DNA of 64,000 nucleotides from Lysobacter capsici (GCF_018732085.1 NZ_CP076103.1:62001-126000); one strand, 5' to 3'; numbered from the stretch's first letter, positions 33,164 to 43,065 are shown. Program-made: numbers and translations. Notes: generated by a model from the letters alone, not told the origin.

Positions 33164-33726
33164 TTCTTGGTCTCGTCGGAGGGGGCGGCTTGTTCGCCCT
33201 GGAGGTAATCGGGAACGCCGGCGTCGGCGGGCTTGGCCGCGGCCGCGCCGCCGCCATTGCCGCCTTGTGCGCCACCGCCGCTGAACATGTACTTGCCGAC
33301 CAGCTGGATCAGGTCGACCGCCGGCTGGGTCAGGAAGATCTTGTCGCCGGGCTTGAGGTTTTCCGGGTCGCCGCCGGGGCTCAGCCCGACATAGCTCTCG
33401 CCCAGCAGGCCGCTGGTGAGGATGCCCGCGGAGGTGTCGGCCGACAGCGTGTAGCGCTTGTTGATCGCCAGGGTCACCACCGACTGGTACTTGACCGGGT
33501 CGAGCGTGATGTCGGTCACCTGGCCGACCGTGACGCCGCCGATCTTGACCGGCGCGTTCGGGCGCAGCGGGCCGATCGTGGTGAAGTTGGCGGTGATGTT
33601 GTAGCTATCGCCGCCGAAACCGAACTTGCCGTTGGTCGAGGCGATCGCCAGCACCAGCAGCGACGCCAGGGCGAGGAGCAGGAATGCGCCGACGGCGAAT
33701 TCGATGCGGGGACTGCGGATGGACAT
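33160..33726 (-). CDS. mlaD: MCE-domain protein MlaD
   Basis: From the ATG at 33726 the protein has 188 residues: an N-terminal transmembrane anchor (FAVGAFLLLALASLLVLAIA), one MCE domain (residues ~35-115, with NAPVKIGGVTVGQV and SGLLGESYVGLSPGG) and a helical region QPAVDLIQLVGKYMF typical of MlaD hexamers. The last 40 residues are Gly/Ala-rich and end with VPDYLQGEQ (P172-Q176 in PDYLQ). The upstream extension to 33924 reads through repeats and is excluded. Between mlaE and mlaD lie 262 bases of family D repeats. Confidence 0.94.
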   Translation of the reverse strand: MSIRSPRIEFAVGAFLLLALASLLVLAIASTNGKFGFGGDSYNITANFTTIGPLRPNAPVKIGGVTVGQVTDITLDPVKYQSVVTLAINKRYTLSADTSAGILTSGLLGESYVGLSPGGDPENLKPGDKIFLTQPAVDLIQLVGKYMFSGGGAQGGNGGGAAAAKPADAGVPDYLQGEQAAPSDETKK

Positions 33727-33835
33727 GGCACCACCTTGGGGATGAAGCCCGCGTGGATCAACGCGGCTGTGGGAACGGTATGCATGGAACGGTGTGGATG
33801 CTGCGAAGGGTTTCGGCCCGCGGCAGCGCTGAAGC

Positions 33836-33983
33836 CCCTCTCCCGCCTGCGGGAGAGGGGTTGGGGTGAGGGCGCGCGCTTCGCGCTGCAACCTCGCCGT
33901 GTCCCTCATCCGCCCTGCGGGCACCTTCTCCCGCGAGCGGGAGAAGGGACATCTGAAGGCTTCTCCCGTTTACGGGAGAAGGC
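33836..33983. repeat. Three family D hairpins inside the mla operon
   Basis: Hairpins CCCCTCTCCCGC/GCGGGAGAGGGG (33836-33861), CTTCTCCCGC/GCGGGAGAAG (about 33931-33957) and CTTCTCCCGT/ACGGGAGAAG (33960-33981) are arranged in series, with CCTCATCCGCCCTGCGGGCACC between them. They separate mlaE from mlaD, where operons normally have overlapping genes. Confidence 0.85.
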
Positions 33984-33988
33984 ATTGC

Positions 33989-34738
33989 TTATCTGAACAA
34001 GAACGCCGACATCACGAAATTGAACATCAGCACCAGCAGCGAGGCGTTCACCACCGCGCGGGTGGTCGCCACCGAGGTGCCTTCGATGGTCGGCTCGGCA
34101 TGGAAACCGACATAGGCCGCGACCAGCGCCGCGGTCCCGCCGAACACCGCCGACTTCACGAACGCCATCAGGAAGTCGTTGTAGAAATCGACGCTGTCCT
34201 TGAGCACCTGCCAGAACGTGCCGGCCTCCAGGCCGATCACGTGGACCGATTCGAAATAGCTCGCGGTGATCGCCAGGCTGCAGAAGAACCCGGTCAGCAG
34301 CGGCACGCACAGCACCGCCGCCCAGAACCGCGGCGCCACCGCCTTGCCGATCGGGTCGATCGCCATCAGGCCGAGCGCGGTGATCTGGTCGGTCGCGCGC
34401 ATCAGGCCCAGTTCGGCCGCGATCGAGCTGCCGGCGCGGCCGATGAACAGCAGCGCGGTCAGCACCGGGCCGAGTTCGCGGTACAGGCCCAGGCCGAGCA
34501 TGGCGCTGACCTGGTTGGCGGCGCCGTAGGTGTCGAGTGCGCGGTAACCCAATAGCGTTACCGAAAGGCCGACGAACGCACCGCCAACGGCGATGATCGG
34601 CAGCGAACGTGCGCCGATCTTGTAGATTTCGCGGATCAGCTCGCGGAAGAAGTCGGCGGTCGGCTTGGACGCGCGCAGCACCGACAGCGAGAACAGGCCG
34701 GCGCGGCCGAGCGAGCGGGTGGCTTCGATGAAAGGCAT
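33989..34738 (-). CDS. mlaE: Mla ABC transporter permease MlaE
   Basis: The 249-residue protein is a complete MlaE/Ttg2B permease with five membrane helices and the family motifs GLSVTLLGYRALDTYGA, ELGPVLTALLFIGRAGSSIAAELG and LMAIDPIGKAVAPRFWA. The start codon overlaps the mlaF stop by one base (TGATG, 34736-34740), so the two are coupled. The C-terminus ends four residues after the last helix, close to the repeat cluster. Confidence 0.96.
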   Translation of the reverse strand: MPFIEATRSLGRAGLFSLSVLRASKPTADFFRELIREIYKIGARSLPIIAVGGAFVGLSVTLLGYRALDTYGAANQVSAMLGLGLYRELGPVLTALLFIGRAGSSIAAELGLMRATDQITALGLMAIDPIGKAVAPRFWAAVLCVPLLTGFFCSLAITASYFESVHVIGLEAGTFWQVLKDSVDFYNDFLMAFVKSAVFGGTAALVAAYVGFHAEPTIEGTSVATTRAVVNASLLVLMFNFVMSAFLFR

Positions 34739-35526
34739 CACGCGGCCTCCGAGGTGCGGGGGGCGGCGTCGAAGCCGATCGGGCCGTCGGGCTCGCCGCG
34801 CAGGAACTGGCGCACCAGCGGGTCGGTGCTGTGTTCCAGCTCGGCCGGAGTGCCCGAGAACACGATGCCGCCGTTGGCGATCACGATCGCGTGGTCGGCC
34901 ACCGGCAAGGTCTCGTGGACGTGGTGAGTGACGATGATGCTGGTCAGGCCGAGGGTGTCGTTGAGGCGGCGGACCAGGCTCATGACCACGCCCGACGCGA
35001 TCGGGTCGAGCCCGGTCAGCGGTTCGTCGTAGATCATCAGCGGCGGGTCCAGCGCCAGCGCGCGGGCCAGCGCGACCCGGCGGGCCATGCCGCCGGACAG
35101 CTCGCGCGGGTAGGCGTCGGCGGCGGCGCGCAGGCCGACCGCGTGCAGCTTCATCAGCACCAGCCGGCGGATCAGCGCGGGCGGCAGCTGGGTGTGCGCG
35201 CGCAGCGGCAGGGCCACGTTCTCGGCCGCGGTCAGGTCGGTCAGCAGGCCGTTGCCCTGCAGCAGCACGCCGATGCCCTTGCGCAGTTCGAGCAGGTCGC
35301 GCTGGTTCTGCGGCACCGCCTGGCCGAACACTTCGACCGTGCCCGAGGCCGGCGCGAGTTCGCCGGTCAACGCCGACAGCAAGGTCGACTTGCCGCTGCC
35401 CGACGGCCCGAGCACCGCGACGATGCTGCCGCGCGGTACCGACAGGTTGATCCCGCGCAACACGCTGCGGCCGCCGCGGTCGAGGCGGAGGTCGGTCAGG
35501 CGGACGATGGGCGTTGGCGTCGTCAT
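34738..35526 (-). CDS. mlaF: Mla ABC transporter ATPase MlaF
   Basis: The 262-residue ATPase has Walker A GPSGSGKST (residues 40-48), Q-loop LLQGNGLLTDL, signature LSGGMARRVALARALA and Walker B LMIYDEP followed by the H-loop THH. The first residues (PIVRLTDLRLDRGGRSVLRG) are the normal start. It is the first gene of mlaFEDCBA, so the promoter should lie in the interval 35527-35800. Phospholipid transport direction is taken from work on E. coli MlaFEDB. Confidence 0.96.
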   Translation of the reverse strand: MTTPTPIVRLTDLRLDRGGRSVLRGINLSVPRGSIVAVLGPSGSGKSTLLSALTGELAPASGTVEVFGQAVPQNQRDLLELRKGIGVLLQGNGLLTDLTAAENVALPLRAHTQLPPALIRRLVLMKLHAVGLRAAADAYPRELSGGMARRVALARALALDPPLMIYDEPLTGLDPIASGVVMSLVRRLNDTLGLTSIIVTHHVHETLPVADHAIVIANGGIVFSGTPAELEHSTDPLVRQFLRGEPDGPIGFDAAPRTSEAA

Positions 35527-35800
35527 GCGGGGCGGCGATCCGTGCGGGAATGGGCGAACGGCGGAACCATGGGCCGGTCAGGGCTGCGGACGTAAGCGCC
35601 GCGGCCGGTAAGGGCCGGCGAAGCGGCGCAGCTTGGCCCACTGCGGCTGAACGGGGGTGGAGCGTCGGTCATTGTCGCAGCTTAGCCGGCCGGGCTCGTG
35701 CCTGTACCGCAACGGGGTGTTCGACCGATGGGGTCGGTGGGTGGGGGCGATGGTGATGGGGGGCGATTAAAACGGTTTTAAGTGGGGGCGTGCTGGCTGA

Positions 35801-35980
35801 GAGCCAAAGCAAATCCCCCTGCCCCCCTTTTTCAAAGGGACGGGTCGCTGCGCACCCACCGTGCGCGGCTTGTCGGAAGCGCGCCAGTTTCCTGCTTCGT
35901 CTGTGCGGCGCAGGCGTTGCAAATACGTCCCGTCCCGTCCCTTTGTAAAAGGAGGACCGTGGGGGATTTGCTTTTGCTCT
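35801..35980. repeat. Family B repeat pair
   Basis: CAAAGCAAATCCCCCTGCCC and CCCTTTTTCAAAGGGACGGG on the left pair with TCCCTTTGTAAAAGGAGGAC and GGGGGATTTGCTTTTGC on the right. The inverted repeat fills much of the 520-base gap between the divergent mlaF and recC genes; the rest (35527-35800) probably holds the mla promoter, although I cannot point to exact elements. Confidence 0.8.
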
Positions 35981-36046
35981 CCAACCAACCCCCAATCGCC
36001 ACACCCTCTCCAGGCGTCTTGGCACCCATTCCGGCAAGATGGCGCA

Positions 36047-39000
36047 ATGCCCGCGCGTCCCGATTTCCGTCTCTACCATTCCAATGCGCTGGACGTCCTC
36101 GCCGGTCTGCTGGCGCAGGAACTGCGCACGCCCGCGCCCGGGCAGGCGCTGCTGACCCCCGACACCATCCTGATCCCGCAGGTCGCGATGCGCCGCTGGC
36201 TGCAGGCGACGCTGGCGCAGGCGTACGGGATCGCGGCCAACCTGGAATTCCTGACCCCGGGCGAATTCGTCCAGCGCGCGCTCGACGCCAACGAACCCGA
36301 CACCGATCCGGCCGAGCGCGGCGACGATCTCGACGCCGCGGCGATGCGCTGGCGCCTGTACGGCGTGCTGTCGCAGCCGGCGCAGCTGCGCGAACCGGCG
36401 CTGGCGCCGCTGCGGGCGTACCTCGATGGCGACGACCCGATCAAGTCGTGGTCGCTGTCGGGCGAACTCGCCTCGCTGTTCGAGAAATACCAGGCCTGGC
36501 GCCGCGACTGGCTGCTGGCCTGGGACGCCGGCCGCGACCGCAACGATGCCCAGGCCGCGCTGTGGCGCCGCATCGCCGCCGGCCGCCGCTACCGCGCGCG
36601 GCGCATCGACGACTACCTGGGCCGCTTCAACGACGACGGCGGTGAGCGCGGCCCGGCGCAGATCCCGCGCGGGCTGCCCTCGCGCCTGTTCGCCTTCGCC
36701 ACCCTCAACGTCTCGCCCGACGTGCTGCGGGTGATCGCGACCCAGGCGATCGCCGGCACCCTGCATTTCTATCTGCCGACCCCCACTCGCAAGTACTGGG
36801 GCGACCTGGGCACCCTGGCCGAACGCCTGCGCCAGGGCGAGGACGCCGCGTTCGGCGAGGACGACAACCCGCTGCTGCAGGCCTGGGGCACGGCCGGGCG
36901 CGACTTCATGGCGGTGCTCGGCGGCTACGAGGTGGTGCATCCCTCCGGCGAGATCGCCGCCTACGCCGATCCGGAAGACAGCCGCCACGACGACCCCTCG
37001 CGCGACACCCTGCTGCAACGCCTGCAACGCGACCTGCTGCACCGGCGCGCGCTGCCGGCGACGCCGTGGCGCGCGCAGGTCGACCGTCTCGACGCCAGCG
37101 TGCAGGTCCACGCCTGCCACACCCGATTGCGCGAAGTGCAGGTGCTGCACGATCAACTGCAGGGCCTGCTCGACCCGCAGTCCGAACAGGGCCGCCGCTT
37201 CGACCCGCCGCTGCAGCCGCGCGAGATCGCGGTGCTCGCGCCCGATATCGACCCGTACGCGCCGCACATCGCCGCGGTGTTCGGCGGCCTGGCCGGGCGG
37301 CCGGGCTTCATCCCGTATGCGCTGGCCGACGTCAGCCCGCTCGCGGCCGAGCCGCTGGCTGAAGTGTTCCTGCGCCTGCTCGCATTGCCGGTGTCGCGCT
37401 TCGGCCTGGGCGAAGTGCTGGACCTGCTGGCGACGCCGGCGATCGCCGACCAGGCCGGGCTCGACGGCGCCGGCCTGGAACGGCTGCGCCTGTGGCTCGG
37501 TCAGGCCGGCGCGCGCTGGGGCATCGACGCGGCCCATCGCAGCCGCCACGACGCGCCCGGCGACGACGCCTACACCTGGGCATTCGCGCTCGATCGCCTG
37601 CTGATCGGCCACGCCGCCGGCGACGGCGAGGCCGCCGACAGCCTGGTCGCCGGGATCGCGCCGTACGCCGAACTCGAAGGCGCGTCGCTCGACGCGCTGG
37701 ATGCGTTGATCCGCCTGCTGCGGGTGCTGGCGCGGTTCGAACGCGGCCTGGCCGCCGAGCTGACGCCCGCGCAATGGGCCGACCGCCTGCTCGGCCTGCT
37801 GCGCGCGCTGTTGCCGGAGCGTCCGCGCGACCCCGCCGACCAACGCACCCTCGAACGCCTGCGCAGCCTGATCGAACGCTTCGCCAGCGACGCCGAGCAC
37901 GCCGACTTCCACGCGACCGTGCCGCCGGAAGTGGTGCGCGCGCATTTCCGCGCGACCCTGGCCGAAGCCGACACCCGCGCGCCGCTGCTGACCGGCGGGG
38001 TCAGCTTCGGCCGGATGGTGCCGATGCGGCTGATTCCGTTCCGGGTGATCTGCCTGCTTGGCATGAACGACGGCGATTACCCGCGCCGCGACCCGGCCGG
38101 CGGCATGAACCGGCTCGCCGCCGAACTGGGCACCGCCGCGCGCCGCCACGGCGACCGTTCGTTGCGCGACGACGACCGCTTCTTGTTTCTGCAGTTGTTC
38201 GCCGCCGCGTCCGACGCGTTCTATCTGAGTTACCTCGGCGCCGATCCGCGCGACGGCAGCGCGCGTGAGCCGTCGACCCTGGTGTCGGAGTTGCTGGATG
38301 TCGCCGCGCGCTATCACGCCGACCCGGCGCGCGCGCGCGGCGAGTTCGTGGTGCGCGAACCGCTGCAGCCGTTCGCGCCGGCCGCGTTCGGCGCCGATCC
38401 CGACGGCCGCGGCGGCGAGATCGATCCGCGCCGCTTCAGTTATCGCGGCGAATGGCGACCGGCCGCCGACGCCGGCGGCTACGGCCCGCGCACGCAACTC
38501 GGCCCGTGGCTGGAGGAGGCGTTGCCGCCGATGCCGGCCGATGTGGACGCGCCGACGCTCGCGTACCAGGACCTGCGCGCGTTCCTGCGCGATCCGCCGA
38601 GCGCGTTCCTGCGCCAGCGCCTGGGCCTGCGCCTGCCCGACGAAGTCGAAAGCGGCGAAGACGTCGAACCGCTGGTGCTGCCCGGCCCGGGCCTGATGCG
38701 CCAGCAATTGCAGCGCGCGGTGTTCGACGACCTGATCGCCGGCGACGGCCGGATCGATCGCGAACGTTTGCAGGCGAGCCTGCGCGCGCGCGCGCTGCTG
38801 CCGACCGGTCCGTTGGGACGGCGCCAGCTCGATGCCTTGCTCGGTCAGGTGCGTCCATACGCGGATGCGTTCGCGCGCTGGCGCGACGGCGAGGGTCAGG
38901 TGCTGCCGTTCGAACTCGATCTGGGCGGCACCCAACTGCGTGGCCGGCTCGACGATGTGTATGCCGGTGGATTGGCGCGATTGCGTTTCGACAGCCTGCA

Positions 39001-39463
39001 CGGCCCCTCGCAGATCGCGCATGGTCTGGATTGGCTGGTGCTGTCGGCGCTCGGCGATCCGCGCCCGTTGGCGCAGTTCGCCCACACCACCGAAGGCCCT
39101 GGCCCGCATCTGCGCGGCGCGCTGTCGCAGCGCGAGGCCAAGGCGGCGTTGCGCGCCTTGCTGCGTCTGCGCGACTACGGCCTGCGCATGCCGCTGCCGT
39201 TCCTGCCGCGCGCGGGTTGGCTGTGGTACGAAGCCGCGGCGCAGGACCCGAACGCCTGGAACAAGGCCGGCTGGAACAAGGCCGAAGCGCAGTGGCACGG
39301 CAGCGCGCGCAGTTGGGGCGAGGCGAGTTCGGCCGCGGTGCGGCTGGCGCTGCGCGGACGCGATCCGTTTCTCGATCCCGATTCGGGCGAGCAATTCCGC
39401 GACATCGCCAAGTTGGTGTTCGACGCGGTCGTGCATGGTCGCGACGAAGGCGGACAGGCATGA
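36047..39463 (+). CDS. recC: Exodeoxyribonuclease V subunit gamma (RecC)
   Basis: The 1138-residue protein starts at the ATG at 36047 with the family N-terminus FRLYHSNALDVLAGLLA; the open frame upstream reads through a repeat. Expected RecC features follow: LTPDTILIPQVAMRRWLQ, LFAFATLNVSPDVLRVI, REIAVLAPDIDPYAPHIAAVF and the FGRMVPMRLIPFRVICLLGMNDGDYPR region, followed by the C-terminal inactive nuclease-like domain. RecC holds the Chi-recognition tunnel. The TGA overlaps the recB ATG (ATGA, 39460-39463). Confidence 0.96.
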   Translation: MPARPDFRLYHSNALDVLAGLLAQELRTPAPGQALLTPDTILIPQVAMRRWLQATLAQAYGIAANLEFLTPGEFVQRALDANEPDTDPAERGDDLDAAAMRWRLYGVLSQPAQLREPALAPLRAYLDGDDPIKSWSLSGELASLFEKYQAWRRDWLLAWDAGRDRNDAQAALWRRIAAGRRYRARRIDDYLGRFNDDGGERGPAQIPRGLPSRLFAFATLNVSPDVLRVIATQAIAGTLHFYLPTPTRKYWGDLGTLAERLRQGEDAAFGEDDNPLLQAWGTAGRDFMAVLGGYEVVHPSGEIAAYADPEDSRHDDPSRDTLLQRLQRDLLHRRALPATPWRAQVDRLDASVQVHACHTRLREVQVLHDQLQGLLDPQSEQGRRFDPPLQPREIAVLAPDIDPYAPHIAAVFGGLAGRPGFIPYALADVSPLAAEPLAEVFLRLLALPVSRFGLGEVLDLLATPAIADQAGLDGAGLERLRLWLGQAGARWGIDAAHRSRHDAPGDDAYTWAFALDRLLIGHAAGDGEAADSLVAGIAPYAELEGASLDALDALIRLLRVLARFERGLAAELTPAQWADRLLGLLRALLPERPRDPADQRTLERLRSLIERFASDAEHADFHATVPPEVVRAHFRATLAEADTRAPLLTGGVSFGRMVPMRLIPFRVICLLGMNDGDYPRRDPAGGMNRLAAELGTAARRHGDRSLRDDDRFLFLQLFAAASDAFYLSYLGADPRDGSAREPSTLVSELLDVAARYHADPARARGEFVVREPLQPFAPAAFGADPDGRGGEIDPRRFSYRGEWRPAADAGGYGPRTQLGPWLEEALPPMPADVDAPTLAYQDLRAFLRDPPSAFLRQRLGLRLPDEVESGEDVEPLVLPGPGLMRQQLQRAVFDDLIAGDGRIDRERLQASLRARALLPTGPLGRRQLDALLGQVRPYADAFARWRDGEGQVLPFELDLGGTQLRGRLDDVYAGGLARLRFDSLHGPSQIAHGLDWLVLSALGDPRPLAQFAHTTEGPGPHLRGALSQREAKAALRALLRLRDYGLRMPLPFLPRAGWLWYEAAAQDPNAWNKAGWNKAEAQWHGSARSWGEASSAAVRLALRGRDPFLDPDSGEQFRDIAKLVFDAVVHGRDEGGQA

Positions 39464-42400
39464 GCGCGGTGCGCGATCCCTTCCTCGACCTGCCGCTCGA
39501 CGGCCTGCGCCTGATCGAGGCCAGCGCCGGCACCGGCAAGACCTACACCCTGGCGACCTTGGTCACCCGCCTGGTGATCGAACGCGGCCTGCGCATCGGC
39601 GACATCCTCGCGGTGACCTTCACCGACGCGGCCACCCAGGAGCTGCGCGAGCGTTTGCGTCGCCGTCTGCTGTTGGCCGCGCGCATCGCCGCCGACGATC
39701 CGGCCCTGATCGCCGCGCAAGACGACGGCGAACGCGCGATCACCCGCGAACTGGTGCAAGCGCAGGCCGAGCGCGAAGGCGCCGCGGCGCTGCGCACGCG
39801 CCTGCAACGCGCCGCGCGCGAGATCGATCTGGCCGCGGTGGTCACGATTCACGGCTTCTGCGCGCGCGTGCTCGCCGAGCACGCGCTGGAAACCGGCCAG
39901 CCGTTCGCCGCGCCGGAGATGATCGGCAGCGAGCGCGAACTGATCGACGAGATCGCGGTTGACCTGTGGCGCGCGTTCGGCAACGACGCCGGCCAGGCCG
40001 AACTGCTGTCGCTGCAATGGCCCGGCGGGCCGCGCGCATTGGCATCGGACCTCGGCGCGCTGATGCGCGCGCCGGTGTTGCTGCCTTCCGCGCCAGAGCT
40101 GTCGCCCGATCCGTTGCCGGCCTTGCAGGACGCGGCCGAATCCCTGCGGCTTGTGTACGAGCAACACGGCGCGCGCGCGTTCGATGCGATCGAAGCGGCG
40201 ATGGCGGCCAAGGTGCTCAACGGACAAACCTGGCGCGCGACCTTGCCCGCACAACTGCGGCAAGCGCTGGATCGCTGGTGCGCGAACGGCGATCCGATTG
40301 AACCGATCGAACCGCGCATCGACCGGCTGACCCCGGCGGTGCTCACGGAGAAGACCAACAAGGGCAAGCAGGCGCAGACGCCGTCGTCGCCGCTGTTCGT
40401 CGCGGTCGAACGCTATCTCGACGTCGCCGCGCAGCGCGCGCAATGGCTGGCGCGGCAGGCGCTGCGCTTGGTCCATGATATCCGCGAGGCCGGACGCGTG
40501 CGCCTGGCCGAACTCAAGCGGGTCCGGCGCGTGCAGAGCTTCGACGACTTGATCGCCGATGTCGCGCTGGCGCTCGATGGGCCGCATGGCGAGGCGTTGG
40601 CGCAGCGGTTGCGCGAGCAGTACGCGGTGGCGCTGGTCGACGAGTTCCAGGACACCGACGTGCGCCAGTGGCGGATTTTCGAACGCGTGTTCGGCGAAGC
40701 GACGGTGCTCGAATCGGGCCTGGGCGAACCCGCGCGGGCCGCCGGCCTGTTCCTGATCGGCGACCCGAAGCAGGCGATCTACGGCTTCCGCGGTGGCGAT
40801 GTCCACACCTATCTGTCGGCGGCGGCGCTGGCCGAAGCCGCGCCACCGCTGGATCACAACTTCCGTTCGCGGCCCAGCGTGCTGCGCGCGATCTCGGCGC
40901 TGTACGCGCAGGCCGGCGACAGCGCCTTCGTCGATGCGCGCATCCGCTTTCGCGAAGTCGCGCCGGGCGGCGCGGTCGCCGATGCCGATCTGCAACGCGA
41001 CAACGCGATCGCACCGGCATTGACGATCCGGCGTCTGCCGGCGCCCGACGACGAGCGCAAGAAGCCCGAATGGAGCGCGCCCGAATCGCGCGAACTGGCG
41101 GTGCGCGCCTGTGTCGCCGCGATTCATGCCTGGTTGCGCGACGCGCGCGAGGGCCGCGCGAGCATCGACGGCCGCGCGCTGCAACCGGGCGATATCGCGG
41201 TGCTGGTGCGCAGCCACGACGAAGCCGCGCGCATCCAGCAGGCGTTGATCGCGGCCGGCATCGCCGCGGTCGCGGCCGGCCGGCGCAGCCTGTTCGCGAC
41301 CGAGCAGGCGATCGAATTGCTGACGGTGTTCGATGCGCTGCTGCATCCCGGCGACGGCGGGCGTCTGCGCGCGGCGTTGGCGACGGTGTTGATCGGCTTG
41401 GACGGCGAACGGGTTGCCGCACTCGCGTTGAACGAGGCCGAACAGGCGGCGTGGCAAACGCAGGCGCTGGGTTGGCGCGAGCGCTGGCAGCGGCACGGGC
41501 CACTCGCGTTGGTCAGCGACCTGTGCGCCGAACACGCGCCGCGCCTGCTCACGTTGGCCGACGGCGAACGCCGCCTGACCAATCTGCTGCAACTCGGCGA
41601 AACCCTGCAGGAAGCCGATACTCGTTCGCTCGGCCTGCACGGTCTGCGCGACTGGCTGCATCTGCGCATCGCCGAGGCCGACGACAGCGACGAAAAACAG
41701 CAACTGCGCCTGGAGTCCGATGCGCGCCGCGTGCAGATCCTGACGATGCACAAGAGCAAGGGCCTGGAGTTCGCCCTGGTGTTCCTGCCGTTCGTCGCGA
41801 TCGGGCGCGAGCCGCGCGGCGGCCGCCTGTGCGAATACCCCGACCCGTTGCACGGCCGCGTATTGCAGGTGCAAAGCGAAGTGTTCGATCCGAACGCGCC
41901 CGATTGGGACAGCGCGCGCGAACGCGCGGCGGTCGAAGCGCGTTCGGAAGACGCGCGCCTGCTCTACGTCGGCCTGACCCGCGCGCGCCACGCCTTGTGG
42001 CTGGCGAGCGGGCCGCTGTACCTGGCGAACGCGTCGCCGTTGCAGGCGATGCTGGCCGATGCCGACGCGCTCGCGCGCGAACATCCCGGCGAGATCGTCA
42101 TCGACGACGCGCCGCTCGAACACGCGCCCGCGCCGCTGCCGCCGCCCGCGGCCGGCGCGGTGCCGCCGGCGCGTCGTGCGCGCCACAGCGTGCCGCGCGA
42201 CTGGTGGGTCTACAGCTTCACCCAGTTGACCAACGAGGACGACGGCGCCGGCCAGGGCGCACTGGTGGCCGACGAGCGCGGCGCCGAAGACGAGCCCGAC
42301 ATCGCCGCGGCCGTGCTCACGCCCGGCGATGCGCGTTACTCCGGCAGCCGTTTCGGCAATGTCGTCCACACCGCGCTGGAACGCGTGGACTTCGGCGCAT

Positions 42401-43065
42401 GGCGCGAATGGAGCGCCGACGCGCCCGCGCCGGACGGCGAAGCCGCGTGGCTGGCCTCGGCGTTGCGCGGCGAGGGCTACACCGACGCCGACATCGACGA
42501 CGGTATGCCGCTGCTGATTTCGCTGGTCGGCCTGACGCTCACCGCGGCGCTGCCGGAAGGCACGCGCCTGTGCGAACTGCCCGAGCGCGAGCGGCGCAGC
42601 GAGATGGAGTTCCATTTCGCTTTGGAGTCGGTGCCGGTCGACCGCTTGCTGGCGACCCTGCACGCGCACGGCTGGTTGCGCGAACGCCAGGCGTTCGGCC
42701 TGCGTCGCCGTTTGGAAGGGCTGATGACCGGCAAGATCGATCTGGTCTACGCCTTCGAAGGCCGCTATTACGTGCTCGACTACAAGACCAACCGCCTGCC
42801 GTCCTACGATGCGATCCAGGTCGAGCGGGCGATGGGCGAAAGCGAGTACACCCTGCAATCGCTGATCTACACCGTCGCCCTGCACCGCTGGCTGCGCTTC
42901 CGCCTCGGCGAGGCGTACGACTACGCGCGCGATTTCGGCGGCGTGCGTTATCTGTTCTGCCGCGGCCTCGACCCTGCCGATCCCGAGGCCGGCCTGTATG
43001 CGCACCGACCCGCGCGCGAACTGGTCGACGCGGTCGATGCCTTGTTCGCCGGAGCCGCGACATGA
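39460..43065 (+). CDS. recB: Exodeoxyribonuclease V subunit beta (RecB)
   Basis: The 1201-residue protein has a full UvrD-type helicase: Walker A ASAGTGKTYT (residues 21-30), VTFTDAAT, TIHGFCARVL, VDEFQDTD, GDPKQAIYGFRGGD, TMHKSKGLEFALVFLP and LYVGLTRARHALW. The C-terminal nuclease has GKIDLVYAFEGRYYVLDYKTN, retaining the Asp...Asp-x-Lys active site. It works with RecC and RecD in double-strand break repair and degradation of foreign DNA. It is chained to recC and recD by ATGA overlaps. Confidence 0.97.
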   Translation: MSAVRDPFLDLPLDGLRLIEASAGTGKTYTLATLVTRLVIERGLRIGDILAVTFTDAATQELRERLRRRLLLAARIAADDPALIAAQDDGERAITRELVQAQAEREGAAALRTRLQRAAREIDLAAVVTIHGFCARVLAEHALETGQPFAAPEMIGSERELIDEIAVDLWRAFGNDAGQAELLSLQWPGGPRALASDLGALMRAPVLLPSAPELSPDPLPALQDAAESLRLVYEQHGARAFDAIEAAMAAKVLNGQTWRATLPAQLRQALDRWCANGDPIEPIEPRIDRLTPAVLTEKTNKGKQAQTPSSPLFVAVERYLDVAAQRAQWLARQALRLVHDIREAGRVRLAELKRVRRVQSFDDLIADVALALDGPHGEALAQRLREQYAVALVDEFQDTDVRQWRIFERVFGEATVLESGLGEPARAAGLFLIGDPKQAIYGFRGGDVHTYLSAAALAEAAPPLDHNFRSRPSVLRAISALYAQAGDSAFVDARIRFREVAPGGAVADADLQRDNAIAPALTIRRLPAPDDERKKPEWSAPESRELAVRACVAAIHAWLRDAREGRASIDGRALQPGDIAVLVRSHDEAARIQQALIAAGIAAVAAGRRSLFATEQAIELLTVFDALLHPGDGGRLRAALATVLIGLDGERVAALALNEAEQAAWQTQALGWRERWQRHGPLALVSDLCAEHAPRLLTLADGERRLTNLLQLGETLQEADTRSLGLHGLRDWLHLRIAEADDSDEKQQLRLESDARRVQILTMHKSKGLEFALVFLPFVAIGREPRGGRLCEYPDPLHGRVLQVQSEVFDPNAPDWDSARERAAVEARSEDARLLYVGLTRARHALWLASGPLYLANASPLQAMLADADALAREHPGEIVIDDAPLEHAPAPLPPPAAGAVPPARRARHSVPRDWWVYSFTQLTNEDDGAGQGALVADERGAEDEPDIAAAVLTPGDARYSGSRFGNVVHTALERVDFGAWREWSADAPAPDGEAAWLASALRGEGYTDADIDDGMPLLISLVGLTLTAALPEGTRLCELPERERRSEMEFHFALESVPVDRLLATLHAHGWLRERQAFGLRRRLEGLMTGKIDLVYAFEGRYYVLDYKTNRLPSYDAIQVERAMGESEYTLQSLIYTVALHRWLRFRLGEAYDYARDFGGVRYLFCRGLDPADPEAGLYAHRPARELVDAVDALFAGAAT

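Noticed and set aside
35669..39436. Very long minus-strand frame (about 1250 codons) opposite recC
   Set aside because: Antisense shadow of recC; its residues are Gln/Arg/Ala-rich without domains.
39175..43005. Very long minus-strand frame opposite recB
   Set aside because: Antisense shadow of recB caused by GC-rich third positions.
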